From Ophiura sarsii (lineage: Eukaryota > Echinodermata > Ophiuroidea > Amphilepidida > Ophiuridae), in assembly GCA_035610835.1 (NCBI GenBank), contig CM069459.1, positions 24,381,636 to 24,445,635 on the forward strand: a stretch of DNA of 64,000 nucleotides. The letters are read 5' to 3'. Each line of letters starts with the position of its first letter. Position 1 is the stretch's first letter. The notes beneath the pieces are model-generated. The model saw nothing but the letters and a program-made list of their open reading frames with translations. It made no database searches and was not told the origin of the DNA. A program made the translations under genes and the position numbers. Of the stretch, positions 21,931 through 31,638 are shown piece after piece.

Positions 21931-22654
21931 TTTGTTGTAATTGTCTAATTGTAAACACAGTGGGTTGGTAAACTGCTTTTTATTATACATTGAACTAAGA
22001 CTAAGCATTTCATCACAAATGTGGGGAATATCAAAATTCACTGAATAAAGACTGGTCATGTTTGTACTTATTTGAAAGCACTGAATATAAAATGCTAATG
22101 TCATTAAATGTCATGACATAGGTCTACCGGTGTGAAAAAACAGGGGATTTTGTAGACTACACATTTTACTATAGCAGGTAATGACAAACTCAGTCATCAA
22201 AAGAGCATCTAAGAGAAAAGTGATTTTCTGGTTTTTGTAACACTTCCAGATGAGGTTACTCACAGTCGGGGAAAAAAGAAGCCCATGTTGATTCATTTTT
22301 GTAACAAATTATATAGATAACAAAAATCTAGCCCATCTCTGAACCAATTTGAGCAGGTCGACTATTTTAGTATCAGTCCAATTTATCAAATATAGGCCTA
22401 TTTCATGTGAGTTCGCATGGATCACCAAAGTCTGTTTTAGGGTAACTTCCCTGTACATGTATGTTGAGGGGGGAAATGGGAACATTTCAAGATTTGTTGT
22501 AAAATCTAAGTGTCCTATCACCACCCCCTCTCAATTTAATGACTTTTGTTGTTTTGTCAATGGCAACATCCATTTAAAAAAATAGTTTTGCTGCACCAAA
22601 TTCAAAACGATATAGGACAAAATTGTTGTTGTGCAAACCGCACTGAAGGTACCT
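21931..22654. other. No recognisable gene or element
   Basis: Only short frames overlapping on both strands. No repeat termini found. Confidence 0.4.
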
Positions 22655-22896
22655 TTAACCTTCCACGCAGCAGTCATCTGCAGACAACATTTAAAAATGT
22701 CACAAAATGTTTCAAAAATGTTGAGATTATTGAATTTCATCACCATATTTGGAATCACCATGAGAAATGCATTAAAATAAAAACAAACATGCGTAGTATT
22801 GGTTCAGTAATTCCTGAGATAAGACTTTTAGAATAGGGAAAGGTTTTAAAAATCCGTTTGGTATGGTAAAACTAATAGCCGCGTGGAAAGTGTTAA
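22655..22896 (-). mobile_element. Family A MITE copy, TTAA-flanked
   Basis: TTAACCTTCCACGCAGCAG (three bases missing from the left end) through to GCCGCGTGGAAAGTGTTAA. Interior as in the family. Confidence 0.9.
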
Positions 22897-23169
22897 CACC
22901 TTATATTAAGCAATAACTCTTCAGCGTGCAATCATCTTCTCACCGCCTCGTGATGCCGAGAGGAGCGATCTTATCTCCACACGTTTCAGATTAATCGAAT
23001 ATCCACTCACGCTTCACACCTTACCGTTTTGTATTCTCTCACACAAATGTAATAGACTTCTGAAATTGGTTATGGAAGTTACAAATGCTCATTACCATGA
23101 TTGCAACGGGACAAATACTTATCTATATATGAAGTATTCAAGTATTTACTGCTCTTAGTGTTTATATTT
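22897..23169. other. No recognisable gene or element
   Basis: Under 300 bases between repeats, nothing supported. Confidence 0.4.
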
Positions 23170-23905
23170 TCCCAGGGGGAGCCACTCAGATACAGTACTG
23201 TAAGCATTCATGACCACAACAAAATGTAATTAAGTACCTACACTGCAAAAAGAAGCGTTTATATTTCTGATAACACTTAATAAACACTTCAACACGTTTA
23301 TTTTTGTGTTTTATGTGTAAAGGTATAGGAGGCATTGCATAGGATAAACGTTTGCATAAACACTACAACACGTTTATAGAGGTAATTTTGTAATATTTAT
23401 TAACACACCAACATGTTTATATCAGCAATAAGAAACATGTTGGGGTGTTAATAATTATACAACAAATACCTCTATAAACGTGTTGTAGTGTTTATGCAAA
23501 CGTTTATGCAATGCCTCCTATACCTTTACACGTAAAACATAAAAATAAATGTGTTGAAGTGTTTATTAAGTGTTATCAGAAATATAAACGCTTCTTTTTA
23601 CAGTGTATGTAAGGTGGATTTACCTCTCTTTTGGGTTGATTTTTTCCCCAGGGGGAGCCACTCAGATGCAATACAGCAAGCATTCATGACACACACCAAA
23701 TTTTATAAGGTGTATTTACCCTTCTATTGGGAGAGTCACTCTAATATAATAGTGTAAACATGGGTAACACCCCCAAAATTATATGGGTGCACTTACCTGG
23801 GCCAATGCAAAGTGAATTTATCAATCAATTTGTTGTTGTTTTTTCCACAGGAACCACTCAAATATAATAGTGTATAGCATGGATGACCCCAAAAAATTAA
23901 AATGA
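23170..23905. repeat. Degenerate tandem repeat with CAGGGGGAGCCACTCAGAT phrase, split by a MITE
   Basis: The phrase recurs near 23174, 23650, 23730 (GGGAGAGTCACTCTAAT) and 23850 (GGAACCACTCAAATATAATA). Each is followed by a GTA..GCAT..ATGAC phrase and a TTTACC phrase. Units are about 90-120 bp and degenerate. The family E element at 23241 sits inside the array. Confidence 0.6.
23241..23605. mobile_element. Family E palindromic MITE, second copy
   Basis: Same ends and arms as 21461-21821, with TA on both sides. It has a few indels, for example ACGTTTATGCAATGC lacking the CGTA of the first copy. Confidence 0.92.
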
Positions 23906-23916
23906 TTTGGGCACAT

Positions 23917-23932
23917 ATATATATATATATAT
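23917..23932. repeat. (AT)n microsatellite
   Basis: Eight AT dinucleotides next to the left copy of the 230-bp duplication. Confidence 0.9.
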
Positions 23933-24160
23933 TGTGTATTTACATTATCATATGTGTGCTAGATCTGCGATCAGAGAAGCATCTATTCGCCTGATGATTG
24001 GACAAAATGACCGTATGGGATTGTCCATGAAACTCAGAGTAGCGATAATATTCCGGAAGGTCTATACCTCTGAATTTTTATACGCTCTACCGTTTACGGT
24101 ATTGAGCACTCTATTCAAATGTCGTAGTCTAACCAGAAATGGTTGTCAATAATAATTATA
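23931..24160 (+). repeat. 230-bp direct duplication, left copy
   Basis: Apparently identical to 24269-24498. It contains GATCTGCGATCAGAGAAGC, TGATTGGACAAAATGACCG and GGGATTGTCCATGAAACTC. The same sequence in reverse forms the 94-bp insert at 30323-30416. The 74-81 codon open frame in each copy has no recognised domain. Confidence 0.85.
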
Positions 24161-24268
24161 TTACGCTCCTGATTTTTTCAGTTGAGCACTCTCTGATTAT
24201 CTTTTGATGTGTATTGACCACTTCGGGAATATTATGCTGTTCTGATCGCTGATCTAAAAACACCATTG
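24161..24268. other. Spacer between the 230-bp copies
   Basis: 108 bp that contain partially inverted words of the duplicated unit (CTGATCGCTGATCT against AGATCTGCGATCAG; CGGGAATATTATGC against GATAATATTCCGG). The spacer may be part of the same element in inverse orientation. Confidence 0.5.
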
Positions 24269-24498
24269 ATTGTGTATTTACATTATCATATGTGTGCTAG
24301 ATCTGCGATCAGAGAAGCATCTATTCGCCTGATGATTGGACAAAATGACCGTATGGGATTGTCCATGAAACTCAGAGTAGCGATAATATTCCGGAAGGTC
24401 TATACCTCTGAATTTTTATACGCTCTACCGTTTACGGTATTGAGCACTCTATTCAAATGTCGTAGTCTAACCAGAAATGGTTGTCAATAATAATTATA
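24269..24498 (+). repeat. 230-bp direct duplication, right copy
   Basis: Second copy, offset 338 bp, with no differences seen, so the duplication is recent. It runs straight into an (AT)n tract at 24493-24517. Confidence 0.85.
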
Positions 24499-24516
24499 TA
24501 TATATATATATATATA

Positions 24517-24985
24517 TAGAGTGCGATAATAGATATGACTCGGACGAAGCAAGTAGAGTAAATTTGTATTCAAGCTTTCGACTTTATTGTCTTCTTCAGG
24601 ATACTGCATAAACAAAATAAAACAGATAAAACATGTAAATAATAAAAGTTGTACATATGGTTACATATGTAACGCGCGCATTACAATATAATTAAAGTAT
24701 AAAAAGAGTATAAAGAGTATAAAAAGAGAAGGAACGAGAAACTCACGTGTATACGGTGTGCGATTGCAAGATAAATTAAAGAATAATAAATGTAAACAAA
24801 GATATTGGAAGTGCGTACAAATGTGACTAGAGCGCTCCGTGCTACGTAAGTGCGCCTCTTGCGATTAAGCGCGTGAATAAAAACTGCGCGCGATTGTACG
24901 CATCGGCAAGATACGCGGGCATAAAACTTGAATACAAATTTACTCTACTTGCTTCGTCCGAGTCATATCTATTATCGCACTCTAT
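24517..24985. mobile_element. About 470-bp element with about 55-bp terminal inverted repeats
   Basis: AGAGTGCGATAATAGATATG, then ACTCGGACGAAGCAAGTAGA and GTAAATTTGTATTCAAG at 24518-24575, is repeated in inverse at 24928-24983. It lies in (AT)n on the left and TATAAC on the right, so a TA duplication is likely. The interior is non-coding and GCGC-rich near 24670 and 24840-24890. The minus strand of the left arm reads CTGAAGAAGAC..GTCGAAAGC. Confidence 0.85.
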
Positions 24986-26042
24986 AACTATTATCTTTGA
25001 CATGACATGCTCTAATAAGCGTATGGAGATCAACACATTTCTCACAGTATATATATATATATATATATGCGTATTGCATTAAGGAGTTCAAAATTGACAA
25101 TTTTCAAGACAAGATTATTCCTTTTTAAATCGCATAAGCTTCAATATCAATGAACATGTGGTGTCTGCTTAATCTCAGCTTGAATTGGTAAATTTGGTTG
25201 TAATTTGCTATTCTGTGTTTCTTTTTACATAGGCTTATTTATAGGCTACATATGTGCTGTAGCTCTATACCTTATTTTAAATCTGCACATTTTATTGGGT
25301 AACTATTTTATAGGAAGGACACAAATAGTGAATCTTAGGTTGAACTTGTTCTTCACAGGGCAGCACAAGCTGCTAGTAACACATCAAGGGTTTAGTGCAA
25401 CAAGGGTCCATCTGCAATAGCTGCCAGATGTTATCATGTGTGGTAGCCTATAGCATACCATTTGATATAAACTAAAAAGTAACACAAGGCAGCTGTAGTA
25501 GATAGGATATTTTTATCACTTACATCTCAGTTATGTGAAAAGGCAATATCTACAATTATTGCGGCCACATGTTAAATATTAAGGGTGCTTTAAGATATGT
25601 TATCGTGAAATCACAATCTAACAAATAGCAATCATTGAAGATAGGACTTTGTTGCACGAAACCATCGACATCATGGAGACACTTATCTTCCATCTATCTT
25701 CAATGGCTGCCAGCAACCTTCAGGATGAGGATTGTATCTCAGTGAGTGAGCGTTCATAATCATTTAAGCAACTGAACCAGGACTAGTCATGTTTGTACTT
25801 ATGCACCTGGCCAGTGGTGAAGCCAGAGGGCGGGGCGAGGGGGTGATTGCCCTCCCCCACCCAATATTCAAGGCATGTTGGTCAAGATTGGCACTGTCGA
25901 TTATCATGAACTCAATTTGGTCATCCCACCACAGTATCATAACATGTATTTTCATTGTATGTATTTTTGTGATGAATAAACCGAATCTGACGCCACACTG
26001 AAATTGAAACTAATTCCAACCAATAACAAAAAGTCAGGTCTG
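24986..26042. other. No recognisable gene; (AT)n at 25049-25068
   Basis: A dinucleotide repeat, then AT-rich sequence. The 71-codon frame at 25205 looks hydrophobic but has no recognised domain or context. TTATCTTCCATC, TATCTTCAATGG at 25684-25704 resembles the dispersed GAAGATAG hairpin word. Confidence 0.4.
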
Positions 26043-26232
26043 CGCAACAACTTATTTTTCACTCTAAATTTACTCTAAAACCATGATTTTGAAGTAATTA
26101 GGAATTGTATCGCTCTGTAACTCAGAATATATTTATGATTTATGATCAGAAATGTAAATCTGCAAGAAAATTTACTTTCTAAAAACATCATGAATAGAGG
26201 GCGCCTCCTGGAAAAGATCACATAATATGCCT
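26043..26232. mobile_element. Family B half copy
   Basis: TATTTTTCACTCTAAATTTA, CCATGATTTTGAAGTAATTA through GAGGGCGCCTCCTGGAAAAG and CATAATATGCC: one arm of the foldback only. Confidence 0.8.
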
Positions 26233-26285
26233 GTAAGGTAATGTCTTCCATAGGGGTTTTATGGAATTCAAATGGTAATAACCCA
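26233..26285. mobile_element. Family G fragment
   Basis: AAGGTAATGTCTTCCATAGG and GGAATTCAAATGGTAATA match the end region of family G. It directly abuts the family B half copy. Confidence 0.45.
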
Positions 26286-27048
26286 CTTTTTTATTTGTAG
26301 ATTATTGATGATACCTCCACTGCTGTCCAGTTTGCACGTACGAGGTTAATCAGTAACTGTCACTGGTTTAATACAGCCAGACCGGAGGCCATGTCACGAA
26401 GAAGAATAGTCTATGAACACTGACATTAAATTGAACACCCCTTTTGAAGGGATGGGTAATAGGCATCGTTGACAACCTGATGTAAATGATACTATACTCA
26501 ATAGCTGCCCTAATGGATTTTTCATCAACAAAGTACCGTTTTTAATTGGTCGTTTGAGTCTTACTTCTCAAAATATCATTGAATATCATTCATGATATTG
26601 ACTGAAAAATGCCTCACTTGGTGAAAGACTTTCAAAGGGGGCCCCTGACATGGGTCTAGAAAAGTTGTAATCATCTGCAGATGTAAATTTTCTCTCAGAA
26701 ATCATCCATTTGTAGATTCTCAAGACACTGAACATGCTTTTAACAAAGATTTATTCAGTGAATTATACCAATAAACAAGTATACATTCCCTCAAAATGGA
26801 GTGAATTTTCTTTCATAATGGAATAGACATTTGTAACTGGCTTTGAATTCCCGCACTTTGTTTGCAATATTCCATATTGGTATGATTTTATTTGCATAAT
26901 TTTTAACTATGATCTAAGTGACTTTTGGCTCAAGCTACCTGTAGCACATATTTGACATGTTCAAAATATAAATCTGATATTGTCAATTTTATACCCTAAG
27001 CATAGGCCTGCATGGTTCCACGTTGGGGTGGAAACAATCACCTGTTGT
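26286..27048. other. No recognisable gene or element
   Basis: Nothing supported on either strand. Confidence 0.4.
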
Positions 27049-27300
27049 TAGGCAATGAAAAAACCACACCCTGTTCTGCGGCCCAACCGACGCTATTTTA
27101 TTTTATTTTCAAACATTTTTGAAACTGTTTGAATTTTTTTGAATTTTTAGAAAACATTTGGATATTGAATTTATTTTTTCTCTCAAAATTGTTGGAAATT
27201 CCCACCAAAATTCCACACATTTTTGTTTAAAAAAAAGAAACCAAGAAAAGAAGAGAGGTACGTTCGCCCCATAGAACAGGATCGCTTTTTATTCACAAAC
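27049..27300. mobile_element. Family H element
   Basis: GGCAATGAAAAAACCACACC, CTGTTCTGCGGCCC at the left is mirrored by GCCCCATAGAACAGGATCGC, TTTTTATTC at the right. About 240 bp with an AT-rich non-coding interior. Similar ends at 48127-48382. Confidence 0.6.
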
Positions 27301-27329
27301 TTCAGAACAGCAGACTGTCCTCACCCATG

Positions 27330-27353
27330 TGAAATAAGTGCTATCTTCCGAAG
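27330..27353. repeat. Dispersed GCTATCTTCCGAAGATAGC hairpin
   Basis: AGTGCTATCTTC / GAAGATAGCAC, a near-perfect palindrome. The same word is at 34770, and related ones occur at 30261, 31711, 32098, in the array 39917-40165 and in the cluster 52595-52875. Confidence 0.8.
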
Positions 27354-27775
27354 ATAGCACATTCTCCATGGCAATATCATGCTTTCATCATTATCAACTC
27401 GGAGTACTTCCTCCTGGAATTCACCATACAGCAGCTATTAACACAAACCTTGTTCATCATCACACCTGCTCATATCCCAAGTCTTAATAGCTGTCATACA
27501 TATGACCTAGTTTCATCACATCCAAGTGGTGCCCCACTTCTGTATATCCCCAGTGTTGAATGACTCATTTATGAATAGAAGAAAGTACACTCCCTGGGTG
27601 ACGATAAGCTAGAAGATACGCAACAATTGGTGGTAAAATGTAACACTTAAAAGTCGCATTACACATTTGCCCTACATGGAAATCTAACGGCTGTATGTAA
27701 TGAATGTGACATTTCTGGCAGATGCAATCGGGATTTTGTTTGCGTCCTTTTGGGATTGGTTGAAAATGATTTCAC
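27354..27775. other. No recognisable gene or element
   Basis: No open frame or repeat structure of note. Confidence 0.4.
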
Positions 27776-27776
27776 T

Positions 27777-28102
27777 TAGGCCAAACAAAGAAGAAAGTCT
27801 GTCTCCGAAACATTTTGCAAATAAGCTAGGTGCTGTGTGCTGTGCGATTTTATTTTTTATTTTTTTTAGAAAATAGGCTATGAGATATGCAATATTTTTA
27901 TTTTTTTTGCTGTTTCTTTTTTTGTTGCTAATCCAAGCTTACAGAGAACTTTTTTTAACCTTTTTTAAAAAAAAGAAAGAAAAACAATTTAAAAAAAAGA
28001 AAGTTTTTTAACCCTCAGTGCATAGACCTACGCGCCGTAGCTCATTTCACATACTAATGCGGGCGGACTTCTGAGACAGACCTTCTTCTTTGTTTGGCCT
28101 TA
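27777..28102. mobile_element. MITE with TAGGCCAAACAAAGAAGAA termini
   Basis: TAGGCCAAACAAAGAAGAAA, GTCTGTCTC at the left is mirrored by GAGACAGACCTTCTTCTT, TGTTTGGCCTTA at the right. The interior is T- and A-run rich, with an internal hairpin of T7AACC / AAAAAA at 27940-28012. About 326 bp. Confidence 0.7.
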
Positions 28103-28303
28103 TCATAATGCCCCCCTCATTCTCCCCAGTTACAGGCCTAGATCTAGCAGTCACACTATATTATCAGGAATACAATTTGACACAATTCTATCGCAAGAAA
28201 ATTAGCATTCTAAAATTTAATCTGTTCCAATTTGGCGAGAAATATGCAGTCTTTATGAGCACAAAACTAATCTAAGCGTACATGCAGTATAAGCCTTATC
28301 GCC

Positions 28304-28430
28304 AATCGGAAAAAAATCCATTGATTATCCTTTTCTGATGCATTGTGGGATCCAGAACGGGGGCAGATTTTGCCCTTTTGCGATCCCACAATGCAACAGA
28401 AAAGGATAATCAATGGCTTTTTTTTCGATT
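28304..28430. mobile_element. 127-bp foldback hairpin
   Basis: The left arm AATCGGAAAAAAATCCATTG, ATTATCCTTTTCTGATGC, ATTGTGGGATC is inverted at 28382-28430. The loop is about 28 bp (CAGAACGGGGGCAGA..). Arms are about 48 bp with few mismatches. No target duplication was identified. Confidence 0.8.
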
Positions 28431-28737
28431 CACAATAAACCTTATTTTGGCAAAAGCAAGCATCCCGTATTGATTCATATTGCGACATGTTGCGTGATGC
28501 AAGAGTTTTGCACGCTCACACACACCCAAATTCACTGACTACCGCACACTTCTAAATCCATTCACTGTAAGCAGGTTTGCCAATTTGAAACGGACTGAAC
28601 TACACAATATCTAATTTTATTAGACACCTCAAATGCTAATTGTTAACGACAGTTCATTTAATACATGTCAGATTTAATAAAAACACCCTGTATTTCATTC
28701 CAAATCTCATTTTTAGGTCAAATTTGCAATCTGTGCA
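28431..28737. other. No recognisable gene or element
   Basis: AT-rich spacer with nothing supported. Confidence 0.4.
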
Positions 28738-29110
28738 TTAAAGGTATATTATGTGATCTTTCCAGGGAACGCCCTCAACATCGAAAAAAAAAATGAAAGC
28801 AGATTTTCTTGCAGATTTACATTTCTGATCATAAATCATGCATACATTCCAAGTTACAGGGCGATACGATTCTTAATTACTTCAAAATCATGGTTTTAGA
28901 GTGAAAATAAACTGTCGGAATCCTGACAGTTTATATTTTTCACTCTAAATTCACTCTAAAACCATGATTTTGAGGTAATTAGGAATCGTATCGCTCTGTA
29001 ACTTGGAATGTATGTATGATTTATGATCAGAAATGTAAATCTGCAAGAAAATCTACTTTCTAAAAAAAATAATGAATAGAGGGCGCTATCTGGAAAAGAT
29101 CACATAATAT
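28738..29110. mobile_element. Family B foldback MITE, right end lost
   Basis: TTAAAGGTATATTATGTGAT at the left. Central palindrome AAACTGTCGGAATCCTGACA, GTTT. The right arm ends GATCACATAATATTA without the final CCTTTAA, where the next hairpin begins. Confidence 0.88.
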
Positions 29111-29115
29111 TATTA

Positions 29116-29253
29116 GTTATCCCCTGCATGTTCACACAATACGGAAAAATACCTATGGTTTGGCATGTCATATCACATGAGGCCGCAGGCCGAATGTGAT
29201 ATGGCACAAACCATAGGTATTTTTCCGTATTGTGTGAACATGCAGGGGATAAC
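29116..29253. repeat. 138-bp near-perfect hairpin
   Basis: The arm GTTATCCCCTGCATGTTCAC, ACAATACGGAAAAATACC, TATGGTTTG is inverted at 29190-29253. The loop is GAGGCCGCAGGCCGA-like (itself a GGCC palindrome). The arms are about 60 bp and nearly perfect. It abuts the truncated family B copy. Confidence 0.9.
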
Positions 29254-29257
29254 GAAT

Positions 29258-29766
29258 TTATCGTTTAGTCCCAATAAAAATTGTATTTAAACACTCGCGG
29301 AAAACTAAACGTCAAACAATGCTAGTATCTAGTTAGAGCAAGGCGCTGAATTCTCTTCCCTTCCTTACCTCCTTAAAATTCAACCCTTTAACAGGCTCTG
29401 CGCCATCGCCTCTGTCCATAAAATCATCGCGAAAAACATGTCTGGTTAGGTTATATGCAGATCATTTATTTTTTGGCGTGGGTTAGACCTTTTTTGCGGT
29501 ATATTTCGGCCTCAGAATGTAACAGAAATCGACTCGGTTGCATTTAAATCATCCGCCATTTTATTTGTTTATCGTATTTTAAGCAACTCTTCCACAGATG
29601 CAAAGCAATCGCTTTACACGTAATATCATTTCGCGCCATCTGGTAACGCGGTTAATCGACGATATGAAATATATCGTGTGGTTTGACTTGTTGTTTACAC
29701 GATATGGATCAGATTTCATACGTGTTAACCAATGAGATTGAAGTATGTACACTTACTAAACGATAA
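29258..29766. mobile_element. Possible element bounded by 12-bp inverted repeats
   Basis: TTATCGTTTAGT at 29258-29269 is exactly inverted (ACTAAACGATAA) at 29755-29766. The interior is less AT-rich, with ATATCG words (GATATGAAATATATCG) and no coding frame. The left repeat starts directly after the 138-bp hairpin, so the two may be one element. Confidence 0.4.
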
Positions 29767-30180
29767 GCCTTTAAACTACTTGTTTGTCATCAGGAAGATA
29801 TTAGTCCTACAAAGGCATGCACTATTCTGAAATCAATACAGTATGACACCTGCTTTCAAATCATCTGCAAAAGTGGTCATTTTCACGCGATTCATTTGTT
29901 ATGAGCCTTACCAATTTTGAGCAATTTTGCTTGTTTTGAAATTCATGATTTCAAAGTTCATTTACATGGACTTAAACACAAAAGAAAAATATTATAACAT
30001 TTTAAATTGTTGCAGCTTGAGGCGCGAAAAGCACGGAAATAAATGTACCATGAAAATTTCTGTGGATACAGAATATGCGGCTGCTTGAATTTATGAATGA
30101 TGAAGGAAAATTTTGAAAGCTTATTATCCATCATCCTGATTTCCTAACAGAGACATGCATCTTGCTTTATAAATATTAGC
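29767..30180. other. No gene; weak repeat similarity
   Basis: 29925-30055 (GAGCAATTTTGCTTG, GGCGCGAAAAGCACGGAAAT, AAATGTACC) resembles 8636-8790. Probably an old dispersed repeat. Confidence 0.35.
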
Positions 30181-30289
30181 CTGAAGTCTATCACACATCT
30201 TCTCCGAATAACCTATTTCCATATTTAAAAAGGTAATAGAAGGTGAGAATCTGAAATTTACTATCTTCCGTAGATAGTGACATTTATTC
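30181..30289. repeat. Family K fragment with hairpin word
   Basis: AGTCTATCACACATCTTCTCC, then AAAAAGGTAATAGAAGG and ACTATCTTCCGTAGATAGTG correspond to the starts of the units at 31639 and 32021. Truncated where family A begins. Confidence 0.7.
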
Positions 30290-30637
30290 TTAACATTTTC
30301 CATGCGGCTATTAGTTTTACTAAAAATTCAGAGGTTTAGACCCTCAGGAATATATCGCTACTCTGGAGTTTCATGGACAATCCCATACGGTCATTTTGTC
30401 CAATCATCAGGCAAAAAGTTTTACTATATACAAAACAGATTTGTCAGAAACCATTTCTAACTTTCAAGGTCTATCCAAAGGATTACTGAACCAATACGAG
30501 GCATGTTTGTACTAATTTCAATGCATTTCATGTGGTGATTCCAAATATGGTTATGAAATTTAACCATTTTGACATTTTTGAAACATTTTGTGATTTTGGA
30601 ATGTCATCTGCAGATGCCTGCCGCATGGAAAGTGTTA
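30290..30637 (+). mobile_element. Family A MITE copy carrying a 94-bp insert
   Basis: TTAACATTTTCCATGCGGC to GCCGCATGGAAAGTGTTA. At 30323-30416 the element is split by sequence that is the reverse complement of part of the 230-bp unit at 23931. The insert is flanked by AGTTTTACTA on both sides (30313-30322 and 30417-30426), a 10-bp duplication of family A sequence. Confidence 0.88.
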
Positions 30638-30645
30638 CACTAATA

Positions 30646-31061
30646 GAGTGTGTTTCTATTGGGGCAATGCAAAGTTAACGGTAAGATTAAAAGGTAAGAT
30701 TTACCGGTAGGTTTTTAATCCCCCCCTTTTTCTACTCGCGAAAAGTTACCGCTAAGTTTATCGATCCTAGTCGATGGGCCACGACATTTGACCTTTTGTT
30801 ATAACAAACAATGCCGCCGCACCTGGATAAGATTGCCTCACAATGTGTATAATCCAGCGTGACACGGTTCACAAAACATAACTGTGAGATTAATCAACTG
30901 GCTGTTTCTACTGGGAAACTTACCGTTAATTACCGGTACCAAACCTGGTTTGTGACGTTTTTTGCGGTTACAAAACTTACCAATTCTTAACGATATCTGG
31001 CTGTATCTACTAGGCAAACTTACCGGTAATTAACGGTTATTTCCCCAGTAGAAACACGCTC
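30646..31061. mobile_element. 416-bp element with GAGTGTGTTTCTATTGGGG termini
   Basis: GAGTGTGTTTCTATTGGGGC..GTTAACGGTAAG at the left is mirrored by CTTACCGGTAATTAACGG..CCCCAGTAGAAACACGCTC at the right. Copies of the terminal sequence recur inside at about 30900-30930 and 31003-31030. Non-coding, and the target duplication is ambiguous. Confidence 0.75.
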
Positions 31062-31387
31062 ATACTGATAAACTATTAAGTTTTGACATTTTTTTCAAAT
31101 CAAAACAGGCCATGCAAACATTTGTTTATTCATGTTGTGTGTCAAAATCATAATTTATTGACAATATAATTATCAGTTGTGTTATAACACTATTTTTTGT
31201 TAATTGCCTATATCTTGTTTATTTCGTCATATGTTCATAGTGTGTTGTACATCATTGAAAAGCTGTTGTGTTTATCTTTCCAATGATACCAACATTTCAG
31301 CAATCCCTTGTTTCAGTGCTCAGCCATTTGCTTCAAAATATGGGGAGGTCTCAATTTGATCATGCCAAAATCACCGCTATTTTGTTA
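31062..31387. other. No recognisable gene or element
   Basis: AT-rich spacer, nothing supported. Confidence 0.4.
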
Positions 31388-31638
31388 TTAACACTTTCCA
31401 CGCGGCAGGCAGCTGCAGACAACATTCCAAAATTTTACTAAATGTTTCAAAAATGTCAAAATTGTTAAATTTCATAACCATATTTGGAATGACCATGTGA
31501 AATGCATTGAAATAAGTACAAACATGCCTTGTATTGGTTCAGTAATCCTTGAGATAGACTTTGAAAATTGCGAAAGGTTTCTGAAAAATCCTGTTTTGTA
31601 TAATATGGTAAAACTAATAGTCGCGTGGAAAGTGTTAT
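31388..31638 (-). mobile_element. Family A MITE copy, TTAA-flanked
   Basis: TTAACACTTTCCACGCGGCAG at the left (terminal repeat perfect), AGTCGCGTGGAAAGTGTTAT at the right. Full length, family interior intact. Confidence 0.92.

Noticed and set aside
24560..24605. Hammerhead-ribozyme-like core on the minus strand (CTGAAGA, GAC..GTC, GAAA)
   Set aside because: The bases next to stem II do not give the required G-C closing pair, and I found no convincing stems I and III or cleavage site. A structure search would be needed before any claim.
25205..25420. 71-codon hydrophobic frame as a membrane protein exon
   Set aside because: AT-rich sequence gives hydrophobic codons by chance. No homology is recognised and there is no context.
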